Shown: piece by piece, positions 1 to 8,495 of the stretch | How positions within the stretch are numbered: the first letter of the stretch is position 1 | How the letters are laid out: every line of letters starts with the position of its first letter | Assembly (NCBI RefSeq): GCF_019457905.1 | Contig: NZ_JAHZSV010000003.1 | Span: 1 to 64,000, forward strand | DNA length: 64,000 nt | Origin: Flagellimonas abyssi | GTDB lineage: Bacteria; Bacteroidota; Bacteroidia; Flavobacteriales; Flavobacteriaceae | Direction: 5' to 3' | Position numbers and translations under genes: made by a program | Notes under the pieces: model-generated | The model's database searches: none | Told to the model about the DNA's origin: nothing | Seen by the model: only the letters and a program-made list of their open reading frames with translations

Positions 1-51
1 GAAGAAAAGGGTATTTTGATGAGAAGAGCAAGAAAAGTAACCGAAGATTGA
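1..51 (+). CDS. 3' end of an upstream gene, truncated by the window edge
   Basis: Frame 1 is open from the first base and ends with TGA at 49-51, giving a basic C-terminal tail (EEKGILMRRARKVTED). The stop overlaps the TTG start of the next gene at 48, the tight coupling expected of an operon. In Flavobacteriia, barrel proteins like the next one often follow a small GLPGLI-family gene, so that identity is possible, but 16 residues cannot establish it. Confidence 0.4.
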   Translation, partial: EEKGILMRRARKVTED

Positions 52-2720
52 CACTATATCCTAAAAATCTAACCCATATTTTTATACTAATTCCGGCACT
101 TTTGTTTGCTGTAGGCTGTTTTGCCCAAGAAAAAACTTCCTTTTCGGGAAAAATCAAGGATATAACGGGTCTTTCATTGGTAGGAGCAAATATCGTCCTC
201 TATCCCGCCAATAAGAACATTCCCCCCTCTTTTGCTGTCTCTGGCAAGAATGGGGAATTCAAAGTGGGTATTTCAAGGAATGAACAGTACACCTTGAACA
301 TCACCTTTATAGGTTTTGAACCCGTGAAAGAGAGCATCGTTTTTACGGAGATGGCCACCACAAAGGATTATGTGCTCCAGGAAGCCCTGAACGAGCTTGA
401 AGAGGTGGTGATCAATTATACCCCACCGATACAAATCAAGAAAGATACGACCACTTACCAAGTGGACGCCTTTGTCAACGGTAAGGAAAGGAAGCTCGGG
501 GCCGTTCTCAAAAAACTTCCCGGGGTCTCCGTGAACCGGGACGGAGAGGTCTTTTTTAAGAACAAGAAAGTGGAAGCGGTCCTGGTGGAGAACAAGACAT
601 TTTTTACGGGGCAGCCCAAAATGGCCACAAAAAACATTCCGGCCGATGTGGTCAGTGAGGTCCAAATGATAGAGGATTACAATGAAACCCCTTTTTTAAA
701 GGAGTTTGAAAACTCGGACAACCTTGTCATGAACATCAAGCTAAAAGAAGGGAAGAAAAACTTCCTTTTTGGCGATATAGAATCCGGTTTGGGGCATAAG
801 GACAGGTACCGGTTTCATCCTAGCGTCTTTAAATATTCCCCGACCACCGTACATAACTTTATTGGCGATATAAACAATACCCCGTCCAGGTCCTTTACCC
901 TGTCCGATTATATTTCCATGGAGGGGGACAAAGATGTTCATGGCATCATGGATGCTTATAATTCACCCATTGGCAAATTTTTACAGAACACGGATTACTA
1001 CAAAAACAACCACTATTTTGGAGGATATAATTTTCAGTATAACCCGAACGAAGCTCATGAACTGAGAGTTTTTGCCCTGGGTATGTTGGATAGATCATCC
1101 AATCAGGATGTCTATAGTTATACGTATCAGCCCTCTCAGGCGACAGAGCTCAGAACGAACGATTTGACGAACAATAATAACGTTTTTTATGGAAAGGTGA
1201 AGTACAAATACACCCCGGACCTGTACACCGTTATTAAGCTGGACATTGCCCTGCACAGGTCGGATTTGGGGCGTGACGGCTCGAACATTTCCGAAAACAA
1301 TGGCGGCCAACGGGACTATACCGCATTAAACAATCATCTTGGAGAGCGATTTTCCATGAATGCGATGATGGACAAATGGTTCTCGGGAAGCAACGTATCC
1401 ACAGCTAGGTTAAGTTTTTCAAACAATAACGAGTCCTATGTCAACTCTTGGAACAGTCCTTTTAATATTTTTTCATCCTCCATCCCCTTATCTGAGTCAG
1501 ATACTTATTGGGTAAAAGATTTAGGCGAACGAAAATATTCGAATCTCGACCTGGATCTAAAGCATCATTATCGACCCTTCAGGACAAATATGATCAGTTT
1601 GGGATTCAATGCCAAAATACAAAAGAGCAGTTTGGAGGGCTATGCCATTCAAGACATGGACCAAATTCAGCCAATGGCCCTTGATGGATTTGCAAATGAT
1701 TTCAGCAGTCTTTTGACCGAGATAAATACCTCATTGACTCACAAATGGTATATAAGCAAGCCCTTCATCATTGATTTTGGAGTGGTGTTCCAGAATATTT
1801 CCTGGAAAGACCAGAATTTCCTTGTGGATAATATGTATGCTGACAACAATATCCTTCCAGTGGCCAAAATGGAATGGAACTTTGATGAAAAAAAGAGTCT
1901 CGAACTCTCCTACAACAGGTCCGTGACCAATCCCCAGCCCGAGTCCAGACTCTCCGGACGCACCATTTCAGATTTTAACCGAATATTGGAAGGAAATCCC
2001 CTTTTGGAGCAGCCTAACACGGAGAGAGCTTTGTTATCGCTTTCGATGTTAAAAACGTATGGCTTTAGTCTGTACACAAAGCTGGGGTATAGAAAACATA
2101 CCAGGTCTATTGTACAGAACATTGTATCCAATGGTATCGACGGAGAGGTCTCGCCCTACCAACTGGACCATGACCTGGATTCCTATGATGTATCCTTACG
2201 GGTGAAGTACAATCGAAAATATTGGAGGGCTTCTTTGGAAAACACCTACTTTTTCAGGAACAGTATCTCAGTTTTCAACGGGGAAGAACGGTTTAATAAT
2301 TCGGTGAACGTGAACAACGACCTGAGGTTCAGCACAACTTTTGAAGAATCGCCAAATGTGGAACTCGATATCAACAACTCTTTTTACAGATATTCCAATC
2401 CCTTCTTTGTGAACAGAACCATTACCACGGATATTGATCTTTCCGGAATGTATGATTATAGGGATTGGAAATTCGAGGTATCCTTTTTTCAAAATTTTTA
2501 TAGCAATAGGAGCCAGTCAAACAGTTCATATTTTAATCTGATTGGGGCCAAAGTGTTCTATCACAAAGAAGATTCCCCATTTGAATTAGGGCTTGAAGTC
2601 TATAATCTGGGTAATAATGTCAGTCAAATCTCAAACCAATACAATTCGATGTATTTTATGGAGCATCGCAGACGTGTTTTTCCAAGGACACTTATGGTCA
2701 ACTTAAATTATAAACTGTAG
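48..2720 (+). CDS. TonB-dependent-receptor-like outer membrane beta-barrel protein with carboxypeptidase-like regulatory domain
   Basis: This is an 890-residue outer membrane protein. Residues 1-26 form a signal peptide ending CFA before QE. Residues about 31-113 look like a carboxypeptidase-regulatory-like beta-sandwich (FSGKIKDITGLSLVGANI). A plug-like segment follows at about 130-230, containing LKKLPGVSVNRDGEV. The rest is rich in aromatic/polar alternation typical of a large barrel and ends in NLNYKL. I see no SusD-like partner, so this may be a barrel of the OMP_b-brl type rather than a polysaccharide importer; the substrate is unknown. The start is TTG overlapping the stop of the upstream ORF; no in-frame ATG precedes the signal peptide. 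Confidence in the family is high, in the role low. Confidence 0.85.
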   Translation: MTLYPKNLTHIFILIPALLFAVGCFAQEKTSFSGKIKDITGLSLVGANIVLYPANKNIPPSFAVSGKNGEFKVGISRNEQYTLNITFIGFEPVKESIVFTEMATTKDYVLQEALNELEEVVINYTPPIQIKKDTTTYQVDAFVNGKERKLGAVLKKLPGVSVNRDGEVFFKNKKVEAVLVENKTFFTGQPKMATKNIPADVVSEVQMIEDYNETPFLKEFENSDNLVMNIKLKEGKKNFLFGDIESGLGHKDRYRFHPSVFKYSPTTVHNFIGDINNTPSRSFTLSDYISMEGDKDVHGIMDAYNSPIGKFLQNTDYYKNNHYFGGYNFQYNPNEAHELRVFALGMLDRSSNQDVYSYTYQPSQATELRTNDLTNNNNVFYGKVKYKYTPDLYTVIKLDIALHRSDLGRDGSNISENNGGQRDYTALNNHLGERFSMNAMMDKWFSGSNVSTARLSFSNNNESYVNSWNSPFNIFSSSIPLSESDTYWVKDLGERKYSNLDLDLKHHYRPFRTNMISLGFNAKIQKSSLEGYAIQDMDQIQPMALDGFANDFSSLLTEINTSLTHKWYISKPFIIDFGVVFQNISWKDQNFLVDNMYADNNILPVAKMEWNFDEKKSLELSYNRSVTNPQPESRLSGRTISDFNRILEGNPLLEQPNTERALLSLSMLKTYGFSLYTKLGYRKHTRSIVQNIVSNGIDGEVSPYQLDHDLDSYDVSLRVKYNRKYWRASLENTYFFRNSISVFNGEERFNNSVNVNNDLRFSTTFEESPNVELDINNSFYRYSNPFFVNRTITTDIDLSGMYDYRDWKFEVSFFQNFYSNRSQSNSSYFNLIGAKVFYHKEDSPFELGLEVYNLGNNVSQISNQYNSMYFMEHRRRVFPRTLMVNLNYKL

Positions 2721-2734
2721 CTATCTATAGCCTT

Positions 2735-3217
2735 TTATAAAATTTCAATATCCTTTGGCACTTGAACATGTTTGCGGGTATCTTCTTTGGTCAAGATTTT
2801 AAAATCCTCTGCTTTTTCCATCGATTCGAAAGAATTCAAAAATTCATCGGGCAGGCCAGTAAGTTTTCTGCTCTTTAAGTCGATCCAAGCGCCCATCATC
2901 TCGCAACGGGCAAAATTTTTACCGTTCTGATCATAAAAGTTGTGCCTAAACTCAAAGAACTTCCCATCCTTGCTCATCCCAACAAATTCCAATGATACTC
3001 TTACGGGCATACCCGGAAAAGCCTCTTTAAAATAATATACGTGCTCATAAAACACAACCGGGCCAATATTATGGGCGCCCATACTTTTTTGGTTAAAGCC
3101 GAGCAATCCCAAATAAGCCATTCGGGTATGGCTCATAAAATTGATATAGGCCGAATTCGCCAAGTGTCGATTAGCGTCCGTATCGCTCCATCTGATCTCA
3201 AATTCTTTAAAAAACAT
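2735..3217 (-). CDS. Acyl-CoA thioesterase, hot-dog fold (4HBT/YbgC-FadM type)
   Basis: A 160-residue single-domain protein. The N-terminal motif SDTDANRHLANSAY (residues 11-24) corresponds to the active-site region of 4-hydroxybenzoyl-CoA thioesterase-like proteins, where an Asp and the following H-x-N pattern line the thioester site. Family members hydrolyse acyl-CoA or acyl-ACP thioesters in the cytoplasm; the chain specificity cannot be read from sequence. It converges on the upstream barrel gene with a 14-bp gap and no clear terminator. A perfect 14-bp palindrome lies just upstream of its start. Well supported as a hot-dog thioesterase; the substrate is unknown. Confidence 0.85.
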   Translation of the reverse strand: MFFKEFEIRWSDTDANRHLANSAYINFMSHTRMAYLGLLGFNQKSMGAHNIGPVVFYEHVYYFKEAFPGMPVRVSLEFVGMSKDGKFFEFRHNFYDQNGKNFARCEMMGAWIDLKSRKLTGLPDEFLNSFESMEKAEDFKILTKEDTRKHVQVPKDIEIL

Positions 3218-3231
3218 AGCGGGTTATTTTG

Positions 3232-3245
3232 TTATGCATGCATAA
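3232..3245. promoter_or_regulatory. Perfect 14-bp palindrome in a divergent promoter region
   Basis: TTATGCATGCATAA is its own reverse complement. It lies 15 bp upstream of the thioesterase ATG and about 90 bp upstream of the nitronate monooxygenase ATG. It could be an operator for a dimeric regulator, or a chance palindrome; nothing else supports either reading. Confidence 0.3.
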
Positions 3246-3335
3246 TAATTGTAAAAATACCATAGTTTTGGAAACTGATTCAAAATTGAAAGAAGAATTG
3301 TTCCTATTTTTAATCATAGTTAAAACAAAAGAACC

Positions 3336-4310
3336 ATGAGCCAAAAAGCTGAATTCATCAAAAATCTATCGCTTCCTGTTATTGCTGCCCCAATGTTCCT
3401 GATTTCCGGACCAAAATTGGTGGTGGAATGTTGCAAAAATGGGATTGTGGGTACTTTCCCCGCCCTAAATCAACGGACAAGCGAAGGTTTTGAGGAATGG
3501 CTCGTCCAAATAAAATCGGAGTTGAAGGCCTTTGAAGAGGAAACCGGTAAAAAAGCGGCCCCGTTTGGTGTAAATCTAGTTGTCCATCCCACAAACCCAA
3601 GGCTCGAGGCCGATGTAAAACTATGCATCAAACATCAGGTTCCATTGGTTATTACCTCCCTCGGCGCCGTAAGTCAGGTGGTAGATGCCATCCACAGTTA
3701 TGGTGGTTTGGTCTTTCATGATATCATTAAAAAGCGACATGCGGAAAAAGCAGCCGAAGCCGGAGTGGACGGTCTCATTTTAGTCTCTGCCGGAGCGGGC
3801 GGACACGGAGGCACCATAAACCCAATGAGTTTGATTGCCGAAGTCAAGAAATTCTTTGACAAGACCATCATCCTTTCGGGATGCATCAGTACGGGAAGGG
3901 ATGTAGCTTCTGCATTGCAAATGGGGGCCGACCTTGCCTATATGGGCACCCGTTTTATCAATACCGAAGAAAGTAAAGCCACGGAAGAATACCGAAAAAT
4001 GATCATTGATGCCGGCGCCAGTGATGTGGTCTACACTGCGGCCATTTCCGGAGTGCACGCCAATTTTTTGGCCGCAAGCTTGCAGGCGGCCGGAATTACC
4101 GAAGAGGATTTGAAAAAAGACACAAAAATCGATTTTGGAAAGGAACTCGACACCGAGGCCAAAGCATGGAAAACCATTTGGTCGGCCGGACAAGGTGTAA
4201 CTACCATTGATAACGTATTACAGGTATCCGAACTTGTCGGAAATTTGAAAAAAGATTTCAAAATGGCCATTGAATCGCAGGCACAGCTCTTAAAAATATA
4301 TCCAAAGTAA
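3336..4310 (+). CDS. Nitronate monooxygenase (2-nitropropane dioxygenase family)
   Basis: A 324-residue FMN-dependent TIM-barrel enzyme. Nitronate monooxygenases oxidise alkyl nitronates to carbonyl compounds and nitrite, protecting cells from propionate-3-nitronate and similar poisons. The N-terminus has PVIAAPMFLISGP, the central part has the phosphate/flavin region SAGAGGHGGT (residues 151-160) with the expected catalytic His, and downstream are LSGCISTGRDVASALQMGAD and MGTRF. The length is normal. The next gene starts 6 bp after the stop, so the two are probably cotranscribed. Some homologues act on other substrates, so the exact reaction is inferred. Confidence 0.88.
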   Translation: MSQKAEFIKNLSLPVIAAPMFLISGPKLVVECCKNGIVGTFPALNQRTSEGFEEWLVQIKSELKAFEEETGKKAAPFGVNLVVHPTNPRLEADVKLCIKHQVPLVITSLGAVSQVVDAIHSYGGLVFHDIIKKRHAEKAAEAGVDGLILVSAGAGGHGGTINPMSLIAEVKKFFDKTIILSGCISTGRDVASALQMGADLAYMGTRFINTEESKATEEYRKMIIDAGASDVVYTAAISGVHANFLAASLQAAGITEEDLKKDTKIDFGKELDTEAKAWKTIWSAGQGVTTIDNVLQVSELVGNLKKDFKMAIESQAQLLKIYPK

Positions 4311-4316
4311 TAATCA

Positions 4317-5276
4317 ATGCCCCAACTTACTTCCAATTATGTACCCCCGTTTCTTTTTAGAAACGGTCATTTTGCCACCATCTATTCGGGTATTATCCGT
4401 TCGGTGAACGGTGTTGTTCAAAAAAGGGAGCGTATCATTCTTTCAGATGGCGATTTTTTGGATCTGGACTGGAGCGATTCACCCACAATCACCCAAAAAT
4501 TAGTGATTTTGCTCCATGGCCTTGAAGGAGATGCCCAACGCCCCTACATTACAGGAAGTGCCAAAATACTGAATCAAAATGGATATGATACCTGTGCCGT
4601 GAATTATCGCAGCTGTAGCGGAGAACCCAACAAAATGTACCGTTCCTACCATTCAGGCGCCACGGAAGATTTAAGGGACGTAATCGACCATACCCTGAAC
4701 ACTAAAAACTACACGGAAATTTATTTGAAAGGCTTCAGTTTAGGGGGTAATCTATTGCTCAAATATTTAGGCGAAGGCAACGATATTCCAAAGCAATTGA
4801 AGGGCGCTGTGGCTGTTTCCGTTCCTTGCAATCTTCATGATTCCTGCAAGCAATTGCTAAGTCCAAAAAATATATTGTACGCCATCAGGTTCAAAGGAAA
4901 CCTATTGACCAAACTTCGTCAAAAACAACAGTTGTTTCCTGAAAAGATTACCGATTCCGACATCAAAAAAATTAAGACCTTAAAAGATTTTGACGATATC
5001 TACACTAGTCGCGCCCATGGTTTTAGAGATGCCATTGACTATTATCAAAAATCCAGTTCTCTCCAATTTTTACCTGCGATTCTAGTTCCAAGTCTAATCA
5101 TCAATGCAAAGAACGATTCGTTTTTGGGCAAGGAGTGCTTCCCCTTCAAGGAAACGGAAAAAAACCCTTCACTCTATTTGGAAACCCCAACATTTGGTGG
5201 TCATGTAGGTTTTTGGGGCAAAAAAAACATTACTTACACAGAAAAAAGAGCGTTGGATTTTTTCGATTCCCTATAA
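4317..5276 (+). CDS. Alpha/beta hydrolase, YheT family
   Basis: A 319-residue cytoplasmic alpha/beta hydrolase. It begins with the family-typical PPFLFRNGHFATIY. It has the oxyanion region LLHGLEGD (65-72), the nucleophile elbow GFSLGGN with Ser141, and a C-terminal GGHVGFWG carrying the catalytic His. YheT/ABHD1-3 relatives are esterases or lipases of poorly defined substrate. It follows the nitronate monooxygenase by 6 bp, suggesting an operon, though the functional link is not obvious. Confidence 0.87.
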   Translation: MPQLTSNYVPPFLFRNGHFATIYSGIIRSVNGVVQKRERIILSDGDFLDLDWSDSPTITQKLVILLHGLEGDAQRPYITGSAKILNQNGYDTCAVNYRSCSGEPNKMYRSYHSGATEDLRDVIDHTLNTKNYTEIYLKGFSLGGNLLLKYLGEGNDIPKQLKGAVAVSVPCNLHDSCKQLLSPKNILYAIRFKGNLLTKLRQKQQLFPEKITDSDIKKIKTLKDFDDIYTSRAHGFRDAIDYYQKSSSLQFLPAILVPSLIINAKNDSFLGKECFPFKETEKNPSLYLETPTFGGHVGFWGKKNITYTEKRALDFFDSL

Positions 5277-5392
5277 TTCAAACGTTTTCAGAAGCGGTGT
5301 TGTGATGATCGACACAAAAACACCAAGATTATTAATGGCTAATTACTATCTTAGTGCCTTAGATTACACAAACAAACTTCAATAGAATCAGA

Positions 5393-5872
5393 ATGAAAAA
5401 AATTGTAATGTTCTTGGCATTAGGAGCCATGATAGCGAGCTGCGGAGGTAAAAAAGAAGAGAAAAAAGATGGTTTTGAAGTAAGCCGCACCAAAACTGAA
5501 GATACCAAAGCCCAATCTAAAGAAGGTGTACCCGTTGATTTGGATAACAAAGGTGTAGGCCCTATAACCGACCTAGATTTCCCTGAAGAGATAAATGAAG
5601 AAATGGCCGCTAGGGGCAAAGCAAAATTTGACGCCATTTGTGTGGCTTGTCATATGATAGACCAACGAATGATCGGCCCAGCTTTAAAAGGTGTCTATGA
5701 CAGAAGAAGTCCAGAATGGGTAATGAACATGATTCTAAACCCTGACGGAATGTTGAAGGAAGACCCTATTGCAAAAGCTTTGTTGAAAGAGTATAACAAC
5801 GCTATTATGCTTAATCAAAATCTTACTGAAGATGAGGCAAGGGGCGTTGCCGAGTACTTGAGAACACTGTAA
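5393..5872 (+). CDS. Cytochrome c lipoprotein, monohaem
   Basis: A 159-residue exported haem protein. The N-terminus MKKIVMFLALGAMIASCGG is a lipoprotein signal with lipidated Cys at about 17, followed by a Lys/Glu-rich linker. The haem-binding motif CVACH is at residues 83-87, and Met residues in the C-terminal part (AIMLNQNLT) could supply the axial ligand. The size and the tail (LTEDEARGVAEYLRTL) fit a class I small electron carrier. It is a single gene with a strong terminator downstream. The redox partner is unknown. Confidence 0.88.
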   Translation: MKKIVMFLALGAMIASCGGKKEEKKDGFEVSRTKTEDTKAQSKEGVPVDLDNKGVGPITDLDFPEEINEEMAARGKAKFDAICVACHMIDQRMIGPALKGVYDRRSPEWVMNMILNPDGMLKEDPIAKALLKEYNNAIMLNQNLTEDEARGVAEYLRTL

Positions 5873-5896
5873 CAAACCAACTCTTTTATATGTAAG

Positions 5897-5932
5897 AGCT
5901 GCTGCTTTTTAGAAAAACAGCAGCTTTTTTTT
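5897..5932 (+). terminator. Rho-independent terminator after the cytochrome c gene
   Basis: Inverted arms AGCTGCTG (5897-5904) and CAGCAGCT (5918-5925), with an internal T-rich/A-rich pairing, are followed by an eight-T run. It lies 25 bp after the cytochrome stop codon. Confidence 0.85.
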
Positions 5933-5957
5933 ATTACCTTGATACAAACTTTAGGTG

Positions 5958-6665
5958 ATGAAAAAGATATTCCTTTTAGTATTAGGTTTGTTAACCGGTC
6001 CCATTCTGCTTTCACAAAATCTACATGGCGCATGGACTTTTACAGAAACCTCCGATGATGGTGAAGAAGTTGAACACATTCTTATTTTAACCGGTGATTT
6101 TTTTTCAGAGGCCTTTTATGAGAAAACCTATGGAAAATTCTTGGGAACAAAAGGCGGAAGCTACACGCTAACAGATGAAAGCATCGAATTCACTTACGAA
6201 TTTTCTACTCAAGATTCAGGAATCGTCGGAAAAACTGATCCTAAACCCTATAAATTGGTCGAGAATGGTCTTCAATTGAACGGAACAACTTGGACCCGTG
6301 TTGATGATGGAACTCCAGGAGAACTTTTTGGCGCATGGTTGATATCCGGTAGAAAACGGGATGGCGAAATCGTGAAAAGAGATACTTCCGGGCCACGAAA
6401 GACCATGAAAATTTTGTCCGGGACCCGATTTCAATGGATAGCCTACAATACCGAAACCAAAGAGTTTATGGGAACCGGAGGAGGCACATATACTACCATT
6501 GGCGGAAAATACACTGAAAACATCGGTTTCTTTTCCAGGGACGATTCCAGGGTGGGGGCCAGTTTAGAATTCAATTATGATTTAAAAGAGGGAGATTGGC
6601 ATCATTCTGGTTTAAGCAGCAAAGGAGACCCTATTTATGAAGTGTGGAGCAAACGAAAGTTATAA
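5958..6665 (+). CDS. Exported protein with two tandem lipocalin-like repeats
   Basis: A 235-residue secreted protein of unknown function. ATG 5958 is preferred over the GTG one codon earlier because MKKIFLLVLGLLTGPILLSQ is a normal signal peptide start. The mature protein has two similar halves: HGAWTF ... FLGTKGGSYT and FGAWLI ... FMGTGGGTYT, each followed by an acidic strand-rich stretch. This suggests an internal duplication of a small beta-barrel fold. It opens a series of exported small proteins that includes META-domain lipoproteins. The fold is inferred from the pattern only. Confidence 0.7.
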   Translation: MKKIFLLVLGLLTGPILLSQNLHGAWTFTETSDDGEEVEHILILTGDFFSEAFYEKTYGKFLGTKGGSYTLTDESIEFTYEFSTQDSGIVGKTDPKPYKLVENGLQLNGTTWTRVDDGTPGELFGAWLISGRKRDGEIVKRDTSGPRKTMKILSGTRFQWIAYNTETKEFMGTGGGTYTTIGGKYTENIGFFSRDDSRVGASLEFNYDLKEGDWHHSGLSSKGDPIYEVWSKRKL

Positions 6666-6757
6666 GGGAGATTTAATCCGCCCATAACCATCGTAAAATC
6701 AAACAATGGGGATTTTTTAGTATTTTTCTGAAACATTAACCATTAATTTCTGTCAAA

Positions 6758-7177
6758 ATGAAAACTACCATTATCCTATTTTTTTCTGCTGTTTTGTTGG
6801 CAGAATCCTGCGGTGAAGCTAAGTCTAGTGCGGAAGCGCTTTATGGTCCTACTTGGGAACTTGAATATATTTCCGGGCCACGTATTGCTTTTGAAGGGCT
6901 TTTCCCAGAAAAAAAACCACAGATCACTTTTGATAAAGAATCGGGCAAAGTATCGGGCACCGATAGCTGTAATGGTTACTCTGCAGATTATGAGCTGGCC
7001 GAAAACACCATAGTTTTTGGAGACCCGGGCCCAACCACTATGATGTTCTGCGGAGGTAGCGAACGACAATTTCTGGAAATGATGAAAAAAATAGATGGTT
7101 ATTCCTTTGAGGACGGCAAACTTAATCTACTGGTTGGCGAAGTTCCGATGATGCAATTTAAAAAAGTTGGGGAATGA
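6758..7177 (+). CDS. META domain protein (HslJ-like), exported
   Basis: A 139-residue protein with an N-terminal signal (MKTTIILFFSAVLLAESCG) that looks like a lipoprotein with Cys at about 18. The remainder is one META domain: WELEYISGP near residue 31, then FDKESGKVSGTDSCNGYSA, GPTTMMFCGGSERQFLEMM and MQFKKV. META/HslJ proteins are small envelope beta proteins linked in some bacteria to heat or antibiotic resistance; the biochemical role is unclear. Its last codons overlap the next start (ATGA at 7174-7177), indicating translational coupling. Confidence 0.83.
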   Translation: MKTTIILFFSAVLLAESCGEAKSSAEALYGPTWELEYISGPRIAFEGLFPEKKPQITFDKESGKVSGTDSCNGYSADYELAENTIVFGDPGPTTMMFCGGSERQFLEMMKKIDGYSFEDGKLNLLVGEVPMMQFKKVGE

Positions 7178-7989
7178 AAAGAGCTCTATTCCTAGTCGGT
7201 ATTTTCCTCATCTTTTCAAATTGTGCCGAGAAAAAGAAACAAGAACCGACCGAAGCATCCGAAGAAATCACTTTGGACACTCTTAAAGTAGAAGAAGAGC
7301 GAACTATGGAACCCTTGGCCGTGCAACCGGACGGCAGTTACTTCAAGGCTACTGGGACCGAACCTTTCTGGGGAATCAAGATTTACAAAAACAAGATTGA
7401 GCTTCAGACCATGGAGGATACTATTGTTACTCCTCCTTCCGAAGCCATCAAAGCCCAAGATGCCAATATTAAGATGTTCCGTATCAAAACCGAGGCCACC
7501 GAAATGGATGTGATCATCTCACATAAAGAATGTACCAATGCCATGTCGGGCGAAGTATTTCCATATACCGTAACCGTTTCCTATAAAAATACGGGAGGTG
7601 GGGATAGCCGGGTTTTGGAAGGGTGTGGTTCGTATATCACGGATTACAGACTCCATGATATCTGGGTGTTGGAAAAAATGAAAGGAGCTTCAGTCTCAAA
7701 AGATGACTTTAATAGCGGTGACGTTCCCAATATGGAGGTAAACATCAATGACAATAGGTTCTCTGGTTTTTCAGGATGCAATCGAATGACGGGCAGCTTG
7801 TTTTATGAAAATGACGTGCTCCGATTTACACAGGTAGCCTCAACCCGAATGGCTTGTCCCGGCATGGAAAAAGAATCCGAATTCCTTATGGCCTTGCAAT
7901 CGGCCACTTCCTATAAAATTGAAAACAACAGATTATACCTGTCCAATGGCTCCAATGAGAATATATTGGTGTTTAAAAAAATAGATTGA
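7174..7989 (+). CDS. Lipoprotein with COG3650-like and META domains
   Basis: A 271-residue lipoprotein with lipobox FSNC near residue 17. Residues about 55-155 resemble the COG3650 envelope domain: TGTEPFWGIKI, then CTNAMSGEVFPYTVTV and LEGCG. Residues about 165-271 are a META domain with GFSGCNRMTGSL and STRMACPGMEKE. This order is common in Gram-negative META proteins. It overlaps the preceding META gene by 4 bp, so the two are probably cotranscribed. The function is unknown beyond an envelope location. Confidence 0.82.
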   Translation: MKRALFLVGIFLIFSNCAEKKKQEPTEASEEITLDTLKVEEERTMEPLAVQPDGSYFKATGTEPFWGIKIYKNKIELQTMEDTIVTPPSEAIKAQDANIKMFRIKTEATEMDVIISHKECTNAMSGEVFPYTVTVSYKNTGGGDSRVLEGCGSYITDYRLHDIWVLEKMKGASVSKDDFNSGDVPNMEVNINDNRFSGFSGCNRMTGSLFYENDVLRFTQVASTRMACPGMEKESEFLMALQSATSYKIENNRLYLSNGSNENILVFKKID

Positions 7990-7991
7990 TC

Positions 7992-8468
7992 ATGAAAAAA
8001 ATAATAGTTGCATTACTATTGATCACAGCTTTTGTAAGCTGCAAGCCCAAGGAAAAAAAAGAGGAAGATAAGACCAGTGAAGAAACTAAAGAAGAAGTCG
8101 TTGAAGTAGCCTCACCTCCAAGCCTGCAAGTCGGTTGCTATTCTTATGATGAAAACGGTAGCAAAGTTGTCTTGGAAATCACCGAAATCAATGACTCCAT
8201 CATGGGCAACCTCAATTATGCTTTCAAAGAAAAGGATGCAAACACAGGGACTTTTTCAGGTGTTTTAAAAGATAGTGTACTTATCGGAAGCTACTCCTTT
8301 ATGTCGGAGGGAATGGAAAGTTCCCGTGAAGTCGCTTTTTTGGTTAAAGAAAATCAACTTATCGAAGGATTTGGGGAACTGGATGAAACGGGCACAGGCT
8401 TCAAAGACAAGGATAACATAAGCTTTAGTTCTTCCATGCCTTTGACTAAAACTGAATGCAGTCAGTAG
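7992..8468 (+). CDS. Hypothetical lipoprotein
   Basis: A 158-residue lipoprotein starting at ATG 7992; an in-frame TTG two codons earlier is less likely. The signal MKKIIVALLLITAFVSC carries a lipobox Cys17, then a Lys/Glu-rich linker and a small beta-rich domain (VGCYSYDENGSKVVLEI ... IMGNLNYAF ... GTFSG). I do not recognise a named family. It begins 2 bp after the preceding COG3650-META gene, so it probably belongs to that operon. Confidence 0.75.
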   Translation: MKKIIVALLLITAFVSCKPKEKKEEDKTSEETKEEVVEVASPPSLQVGCYSYDENGSKVVLEITEINDSIMGNLNYAFKEKDANTGTFSGVLKDSVLIGSYSFMSEGMESSREVAFLVKENQLIEGFGELDETGTGFKDKDNISFSSSMPLTKTECSQ

Positions 8469-8495
8469 AGATTCGGAAAAAACATCATATTTTGG

